From positions 1 to 5,794 of the forward strand of contig CADBKS010000183.1 in assembly GCA_902795255.1 (NCBI GenBank): a DNA stretch of 5,794 nt. Direction: 5' to 3'. The stretch's first letter is position 1. Each line of letters begins with the position of its first letter. A model generated the notes under the pieces. It was given only the letters and a program-made list of their open reading frames with translations, was not told the origin of the DNA and did not search any database. The DNA is from an uncultured Chloroflexota bacterium. GTDB taxonomy: Bacteria > Chloroflexota > Anaerolineae > Anaerolineales > Anaerolineaceae. A program made the translations under genes and the position numbers. Shown piece after piece: positions 1 through 4,277 of this stretch.

Positions 1-237
1 ACGGAACTGCTGGCGGAATATCAGCGGAAGTTTTTCAACGGCAGTGCCGATGACGGGTTCCAGGCCTATCTCAACACGCTGCGTTCGATCGATTCGATCG
101 CGCCGGATAAAGTTTCCAATTATGAGGTCCTGATGGATATGGCCCGCAATTCCGCTAAAAAGCAGACCGAAATGCTTGCGTCCGGGGTCTGTATCGACTG
201 TGCCCGGATCACGGTGCTTTTCCGGACAGAGTCATAG
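1..237 (+). CDS. 3' end of a gene of unknown function, possibly a second DUF4230 protein
   Basis: An open frame runs in from the left edge and ends at TAG (235-237), leaving 78 C-terminal residues. The fragment is mostly helical in character and has no membrane segment or recognised catalytic motif. Its tail (MARNSAKK, about 15 residues, then RITVLFRTES) resembles the end of the neighbouring DUF4230 protein, which has FAENSARS, a similar gap, then NVEIVFY. The gap from NSA to the final phenylalanine differs by only two residues. I infer a tandem paralogue, but the diagnostic N-terminal part of the domain lies outside the window. Two cysteines (CIDC) near the end are not present in the neighbour. 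The stop codon overlaps the ribosome binding site of the next gene, so the two are almost certainly cotranscribed. The reading frame is secure; the family assignment is tentative. Confidence 0.7.
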   Translation, partial: TELLAEYQRKFFNGSADDGFQAYLNTLRSIDSIAPDKVSNYEVLMDMARNSAKKQTEMLASGVCIDCARITVLFRTES

Positions 238-240
238 GAG
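236..240 (+). promoter_or_regulatory. Ribosome binding site of the DUF4230 gene, overlapping the upstream stop codon
   Basis: AGGAG lies six bases before the ATG at 247 and shares its first two bases with the TAG stop of the upstream gene. This supports the ATG at 247 as the start and suggests that translation of the two genes is coupled. Confidence 0.75.
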
Positions 241-246
241 ACGGAT

Positions 247-1032
247 ATGGCGGATGAAAAGGACCTGACCGTAATGAACAAAAATGCCGTTCCTGCAAAG
301 GCAAAAGCTCCCCGACCGCGGAGGAAAAATACGGGCCGCTGGCTGGATCTGCTGTGCTGTGTGATCGCTGCCGTGATGCTTGTCGGGGCAGGGGGCCTGT
401 TTTTGTATGGTCTCGGAAATGGTTCCCGGGCGGTGAAGAAGGCTTTCGATTCCGAAAAAGCTGCCGCGGAGGAATCAGTGTACCATGCCTATTATGAAGA
501 GGGATATAAGGCGGGTGAAGCGGAATACCATGTGAAAAACCGCGCGGTGATCTCGCTGGGGAATATCCGCGAAACGGCTGAGCTGGAGGTGCTGAGCATC
601 AGTGATATTGCTTTTATCATTGAAGATCCAGAACTGCAGAACGGCAACACGCTCTCATGGCTGCAGGTCCCGGGCACAGGTGTGTTTACCGTGAACCTGG
701 CCGCGGGGGAATTCCTGACGGATGATATGCGGCATTCCGTATATGTCCGGCTGCCGAAACCGGAGCTGCTGCCGATGAATATCAGCATTGACCACAGCAA
801 TGTGAAGGTGCTGCGTTTCAGTTCCAATGCGCTGCTGAGTTCTGTCCGTGACGGTGAACAGCTTGCCGGAAAGCAGCTGAATGAAGCCCGAACAAAGATC
901 CAGGAGGATATCAGCTCCAATGTCCAGTATTACGAATTTGCTGAAAACTCCGCACGGTCACTGCTGGAGAACCTGATCTGTGCGGTCAACAGCGGGATCC
1001 CGGATCTGAATGTGGAAATCGTTTTTTACTGA
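247..1032 (+). CDS. Membrane-anchored DUF4230 domain protein
   Basis: The product is 261 residues. It starts with a basic, proline-rich cytoplasmic stretch (residues 1-32, with PRPRRK), followed by one hydrophobic segment (about 33-55), a charged linker likely to be helical (60-95), and an extracytoplasmic region (about 98-261). The last region has the features I associate with DUF4230: an early strand with ETAELEVLSIS, a middle strand ending in VRLPKPEL, then a long helix with FAENSARSLLENL and a closing strand NVEIVFY. The biochemical role of DUF4230 is unknown, and nothing here shows an active site. The absence of cationic residues at the membrane exit and the RRK before the segment fit an N-in, C-out topology. 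The start is supported by AGGAG at 236-240. A candidate promoter for the next gene overlaps its last bases. Family call from memory of the pattern; moderately sure. Confidence 0.8.
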   Translation: MADEKDLTVMNKNAVPAKAKAPRPRRKNTGRWLDLLCCVIAAVMLVGAGGLFLYGLGNGSRAVKKAFDSEKAAAEESVYHAYYEEGYKAGEAEYHVKNRAVISLGNIRETAELEVLSISDIAFIIEDPELQNGNTLSWLQVPGTGVFTVNLAAGEFLTDDMRHSVYVRLPKPELLPMNISIDHSNVKVLRFSSNALLSSVRDGEQLAGKQLNEARTKIQEDISSNVQYYEFAENSARSLLENLICAVNSGIPDLNVEIVFY

Positions 1033-1052
1033 GTTCGAAATCTGTGTATAAT
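1025..1052 (+). promoter_or_regulatory. Candidate sigma-70 type promoter for the PP2C gene
   Basis: A perfect TATAAT at 1047-1052 is preceded, after a 16-base spacer, by TTTACT at 1025-1030 (four of six matches to TTGACA). The -35 box overlaps the stop codon of the DUF4230 gene. Transcription would begin near 1059, giving a leader of about 40 bases that includes a small GCGG/CCGC hairpin (1059-1069). Prediction by eye only; the phosphatase could also be read through from upstream. Confidence 0.45.
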
Positions 1053-1098
1053 AAAAGAGCGGTTTCCGCGGCATCTCTGCTTTGATGGAGTTTCATTC

Positions 1099-1809
1099 AT
1101 GCGATTTCTGACACACCAGTATTCAAATCCCGGCGGACGGGATCCCAATGAGGATTCGGTAGGGAGTTTCTCCGGCAGTACATTCCATGCCTGGATCGCG
1201 GCTGACGGCCTGGGCGGCCACAGCCACGGGGAACTGGCCTCAAGAGAAGCGGTGCGTGTGCTTACGGAGAAGGCCGCGAAATGTCAGACGCTGGATGAGA
1301 ATTTCGTCACGGATACTTTCAGCGCGATGAACACCGCGGTCAACGGGCTGAACGGTCCGCTGACGACCGCAGTCGCCGCTTTCTCGGACGGGAAAACGCT
1401 CCTGTACGGAAATGACGGCGATTCCCGCTTTGTCTTTATCCGGAAGAAAAAGATCCTTTACCGTACCAATGACCACAGCCTGGCATTCCTGGCGTATCAG
1501 TCGGGGCAGATCGAATACGATGAGATCCCGCTGCATCCCGCGCAGAACCGCCTGTTCCATTCAATGGGCTTTGAAAGTGAGTTCGCAGGGGAGTTCTATC
1601 CCCCGATCGTCCTTGAACCCGGCGACGCGTTTATTCTCTGCACGGACGGGTTCTGGGAGCTTGTGACGGAACGGGAGATGATCCGGACGCTGAATATCGC
1701 GCAGACCCCGCAGGAATGGCTTGAATTTATGCTGGAGATCCTGGAGTCACGCCTGAAGCCGACTTCCGACAATTATTCGGCCGTTTGTGTGATCGTCAGA
1801 GAAGACTGA
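1099..1809 (+). CDS. PP2C-family serine/threonine protein phosphatase
   Basis: This 236-residue soluble protein should remove phosphate from Ser/Thr residues of proteins in the cytoplasm, using a two-metal (Mn/Mg) centre. The PP2C landmarks appear in order: RDPNED (residues 14-19), DGLGGH (36-41), GDSR (107-110), DHS (125-127), CTDG (181-184) and SDN (223-225). The expected metal ligands, including D19 or its neighbour E18, D36, D183 and D224, are all present, so the enzyme is probably active. The length matches the minimal bacterial catalytic domain; there is no membrane segment, sensor or regulatory domain. GGAG at 1087-1090, eight bases before the ATG, supports the start. In bacteria such enzymes usually counter a Hanks-type kinase, but none is encoded here. 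Its substrate is unknown; the neighbouring DUF4230 protein has a short cytoplasmic tail with few Ser/Thr. The 3' end overlaps the opposing esterase gene by 14 bases, with no terminator between them. Confidence 0.92.
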   Translation: MRFLTHQYSNPGGRDPNEDSVGSFSGSTFHAWIAADGLGGHSHGELASREAVRVLTEKAAKCQTLDENFVTDTFSAMNTAVNGLNGPLTTAVAAFSDGKTLLYGNDGDSRFVFIRKKKILYRTNDHSLAFLAYQSGQIEYDEIPLHPAQNRLFHSMGFESEFAGEFYPPIVLEPGDAFILCTDGFWELVTEREMIRTLNIAQTPQEWLEFMLEILESRLKPTSDNYSAVCVIVRED

Positions 1810-2584
1810 GATCCTTCCACCCTTCGCTGAACCAGATAAAATATTCCGGAAGCATGGACATCCAGTAAGCGGCGTCATGTGCTCCGGGCTGTATATTGTA
1901 TTCGTACGGGTATCCGATGAACGTCAGGTCGGATGAGACTTTGGCGGCTTCGTGACGATAGCTGTCTTCGCTGCCGCTGTCGATGCGGATGCGAAGCAGA
2001 TCGTCGGGTTTGTGGCTTTCCGCGAGAAAAAACAGGGACTGCTGGTCGATCCAGCCGCCCGGTGTGCTGAGCATGGCGAGCGATCCGAAAAGGTCCGCGT
2101 GCTCAAAGGCGATTTTTTCGGCCCAGAGCGCTCCGCGGGAAAGTCCGCCGACCGCTCTGCAGCTGCGGTCGGTACAGGCGGGGTAATGGCTGTCGACCCA
2201 GGGGATCAGGTCCTGAAGGATCGCTTCTTCAAAACCGGAAAGCGACGGGCTGAGCAGGTACTGGTCTTCCTGCGGAACGACGGTCAGAAACAGCGGCACA
2301 TCCCCGCTGCCGAGCACATCCCGGATGATCTCCGCCATTCCCATTTCCTGCCAGACTTCAATGCCCATATCCTGCCCGTGGAGCAGATAGATGACCGGAT
2401 AGCCTCCGATGATCCGTTCGTCTATGCACGGCGGGACGTAGACATCAAAGCTGAGCTCTCCGTGGAGCGGTTCCGAGAGGATCGTATGATGTTCAACGCG
2501 GATCGGCAATTCCGAACAGCTCTGGGCAAACGCGCCGGGGACCGGCACGAAAAACAGGATCAAAATCAATAGAAATTTCCGCAT
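1796..2584 (-). CDS. Secreted alpha/beta-hydrolase esterase (esterase D / S-formylglutathione hydrolase-like fold)
   Basis: The product is a probable exported carboxylic-ester hydrolase. From the ATG at 2584 it has 262 residues and begins MRKFLLILIL, a classic Sec signal with probable cleavage after AFA (just before QSC). In the longer version starting at 2602 (268 residues, six extra residues MLYNGL) the key sites are the oxyanion-region HG (75-76), the nucleophile elbow GLSRG with Ser155, the acid in IDSGSED (Asp213, or less likely Asp208), and the histidine in GAHDAAYW (His242). The order and spacing match the PF00756 esterase family, whose members include feruloyl and acetyl-xylan esterases and S-formylglutathione hydrolase; the signal peptide argues against the last, cytosolic role. 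Four cysteines in the mature part (CSE, PPC, CTDRSC) could form disulfides. Neither start has a clear Shine-Dalgarno; I prefer 2584 because the signal peptide then begins directly with its basic n-region. TATAAA (complement of 2616-2621) and TACAAT (2591-2596) are possible -10 boxes without good -35 partners. Substrate unknown. Confidence 0.85.
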   Translation of the reverse strand: MRKFLLILILFFVPVPGAFAQSCSELPIRVEHHTILSEPLHGELSFDVYVPPCIDERIIGGYPVIYLLHGQDMGIEVWQEMGMAEIIRDVLGSGDVPLFLTVVPQEDQYLLSPSLSGFEEAILQDLIPWVDSHYPACTDRSCRAVGGLSRGALWAEKIAFEHADLFGSLAMLSTPGGWIDQQSLFFLAESHKPDDLLRIRIDSGSEDSYRHEAAKVSSDLTFIGYPYEYNIQPGAHDAAYWMSMLPEYFIWFSEGWKDLSLL

Positions 2585-2708
2585 AAGACCATTGTAAAGC
2601 ATAAAACGCGGATCGTTTATAAAAGTCAGCCCGATTCATGAGCGGCGGAAGGTATTGTCCGCAACTCCGGCAGCATGTAATTTTTTATGTTAAAGCTCCT
2701 TTTCAACC

Positions 2709-2752
2709 TTGTGCAATGGCAGGATTTGCGGGTAAAATTATCTTTGTATTAT
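2709..2752 (+). promoter_or_regulatory. Candidate promoter region of the DUF493-L,D-transpeptidase unit
   Basis: TTGTGC (2709-2714), an 18-base spacer and TAAAAT (2733-2738) make a plausible but weak promoter; a second -10-like hexamer, TATTAT, lies at 2747-2752. The region is AT-rich compared with the flanking coding DNA and sits in the divergent gap between the esterase and the DUF493 gene. Boxes were found by eye, and the exact choice is uncertain. Confidence 0.3.
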
Positions 2753-2777
2753 AGGCTTTTTAAACCGAGGTGTAATA

Positions 2778-3110
2778 ATGACTGAAAATAATAAAGGCAT
2801 CAACATCGAAGTGGATGAGGACAATACCACCCGCGTCCCGAATGATGTTTTTGAGAAGGCTGAACTGAAATTCCCCTGTGATTTTCCGATTTCGATCATG
2901 GGGATGAATGTTCCCGAATATAAAGAAAAGATCTTTGCAATTTTGAAAAAGCATGTTCCGGAAGTAAAGGAGAAAGACCTGCATACGGCTTACAGCGCCA
3001 ATAAAAAATACTGCTCGCTCAAGACCCGCTTCACGGCACAGTCCCGTGAGCAGATGGACGAGCTTTACAAAGAACTGACCGCGCATGAACTGGTGAAGTG
3101 GGTGCTCTGA
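2778..3110 (+). CDS. YbeD-like DUF493 family protein
   Basis: This 110-residue cytoplasmic protein belongs by sight to the YbeD/DUF493 family (PF04359). The family core runs from about residue 30 to the end. KFPCDFPISIMGMN corresponds to the FPTPFTYKVMG region of E. coli YbeD, and the C-terminal helix and strand, QMDELYKELTAHELVKWVL, match its QVETLYEELGKIDIVRMVL almost residue for residue. YbeD has an ACT-like alpha/beta fold, suggesting a regulatory or ligand-sensing role, but its function is not established. The first ~25 residues are an acidic extension not present in the short E. coli protein. The start is supported by GAGGTG (2767-2772) five bases upstream. The TGA stop overlaps the ATG of the L,D-transpeptidase gene (TGATG), so the two should be translated together. 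In enterobacteria ybeD lies between dacA (a peptidoglycan carboxypeptidase) and lipB, so a cell-wall neighbour recurs here. Confidence 0.88.
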   Translation: MTENNKGINIEVDEDNTTRVPNDVFEKAELKFPCDFPISIMGMNVPEYKEKIFAILKKHVPEVKEKDLHTAYSANKKYCSLKTRFTAQSREQMDELYKELTAHELVKWVL

Positions 3111-4189
3111 TGCCGTCACTGCCGTCTAAGATCGACCGAAGGGACTTTCTGAAATATGTCGGTGCCGGACTGGGCACCCTGGCATTCCGTCCGTTCTATC
3201 AGGAACCGGCCGATCGGGTGATCACCGGCGGCACGGGAAAGGTCGTGCGGGTCGCAACGACCAACATCAGCGTCTACAAGGAGCCGTGGGATGAAAGCCA
3301 GATCCTTTATCAGCGCTACCGGAATGACCTGATGAATGTTTATTTTGAGGTGGTTTCCGAACACGGCCCCGGGTACAACCCGAAATGGTACCGCGTGTGG
3401 GGCGGTTATGTGCACTCTGCTCACCTGCAGGTGGTCGAAACGCATCTGAACGAAGTCGACTATTCCGTCCTCAGTACGCCGCTTCCGGGGCGGCTGGCGG
3501 AAGTGACCGTTCCTTTTACACAGTCCCGCATCAACCGGACGGGGAAAGAGTGGACGGATGTTTTTATGCTGTACTATCAGTCGGTTTACTGGGTCGTCGG
3601 CCTGATCGACGGACCGGACGGACGGCCGTGGTACCGCATCAAGGATTCGACCTACGATTATGATTCGCTGGACTATTATGTTCCGGCCGAACACATGCGC
3701 ATTATCCCTTACGATGAGCTGACGCCGATCTCACCGGAGGTTCCGCTGGAAGAAAAGCGGATCGAAGTTTCCCTGGCCCGCCAGGAGATGGTCGCTTATG
3801 AATATGACCAGCCGGTGATGACGCTGAAGGTCTCGACCGGTATTCCCAGCATCAAGCGGGAAGGGGTGATCCCGACCTCCACACCGCCCGGACGATACAA
3901 TATCATGAACAAGGTCCCTTCCCACCATATGGGGGAAGGACAGCTGACGTCTGACCTTGAAGCCTATGAGTTTCCGGGAACGCCCTGGTGCTGTTATTTC
4001 ATTCCGGAAACCGGCGTGGCTTTCCACGGGGCTTACTGGCATGATAATTTCGGTATGACAATGAGCCACGGCTGCGTCAATATGCCTTGCGACAAGGCAA
4101 AGTGGCTGTTCCGCTGGGCGAAACCGACGATTTATGATGATATGAAACGGGAGAATATCGGTTTTGGAACGACAGTGGTCGTTTCGTGA
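3110..4189 (+). CDS. Tat-exported YkuD-family L,D-transpeptidase with SH3-like modules
   Basis: The likely product (359 residues) cross-links peptidoglycan, or attaches proteins to it, by transferring a stem peptide from an L,D bond through an active-site cysteine. It starts with a twin-arginine signal (DRRDFLK, residues 9-15, then a moderately hydrophobic GAGLGTLAF), so it should be exported already folded. Two SH3-like stretches follow (about 44-111 and 126-200), the first containing ISVYKEP and the WYRVWGGYVH strand pair. The YkuD domain spans about 215-359, with FHG (His306) and the signature SHGCVNM with catalytic Cys322 and His320. No clear AxA cleavage site is seen, so it may stay anchored by the signal. 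I chose the ATG at 3110 because it forms a TGATG overlap with the preceding stop; a GTG at 3098 would add four residues. Extra cysteines (WCC, and MPC five residues after the catalytic one) are unusual. Followed by a strong terminator. Confidence 0.93.
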   Translation: MPSLPSKIDRRDFLKYVGAGLGTLAFRPFYQEPADRVITGGTGKVVRVATTNISVYKEPWDESQILYQRYRNDLMNVYFEVVSEHGPGYNPKWYRVWGGYVHSAHLQVVETHLNEVDYSVLSTPLPGRLAEVTVPFTQSRINRTGKEWTDVFMLYYQSVYWVVGLIDGPDGRPWYRIKDSTYDYDSLDYYVPAEHMRIIPYDELTPISPEVPLEEKRIEVSLARQEMVAYEYDQPVMTLKVSTGIPSIKREGVIPTSTPPGRYNIMNKVPSHHMGEGQLTSDLEAYEFPGTPWCCYFIPETGVAFHGAYWHDNFGMTMSHGCVNMPCDKAKWLFRWAKPTIYDDMKRENIGFGTTVVVS

Positions 4190-4220
4190 CCCTTCGCGCC
4201 TGATAGTGCTGCTTTCCGAT

Positions 4221-4257
4221 AAAAACCGACCGGCCGAGATCTCCCGGCCGGTCTTTT
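4221..4257. terminator. Bidirectional rho-independent terminator
   Basis: A perfect nine-base stem, GACCGGCCG (4228-4236) with CGGCCGGTC (4245-4253), encloses an eight-base loop. On the forward strand it is followed by TTTT (4254-4257); on the reverse strand by GG then TTTTT (complement of 4221-4225). It lies 38 bases after the L,D-transpeptidase stop and 24 bases after the sortase stop, so it can end both convergent transcripts. Confidence 0.88.
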
Positions 4258-4277
4258 ACGTACTGTTGGAGAGAGTG

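Noticed and set aside
82..100. Near-palindromic direct repeat TTCGATCGATTCGATCG
   Set aside because: It encodes RSIDSI in an intact reading frame and arises from repeated Ser-Ile/Asp codons; there is no evidence of a binding site.
492..920. 142-codon reverse open frame inside the DUF4230 gene
   Set aside because: Serine-rich antisense translation without a ribosome binding site or domain.
1059..1069. GCGG-TTT-CCGC hairpin before the PP2C gene
   Set aside because: Four base pairs and no following T-run; too weak for a terminator or a riboswitch.
2500..2520. Possible lipoprotein cysteine in the esterase signal (AQSC)
   Set aside because: The residues before the cysteine do not fit a lipobox, whereas AFA just upstream is a good signal peptidase I site.
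1952..2572. 206-codon forward open frame opposite the esterase
   Set aside because: It lies wholly within the esterase, whose catalytic motifs and signal peptide are clear, and its translation has no recognisable domain.
3116..3694. 192-codon reverse open frame inside the transpeptidase gene
   Set aside because: Composition is that of an antisense shadow (rich in Arg, Val, Asp and His) and the forward protein is certain.
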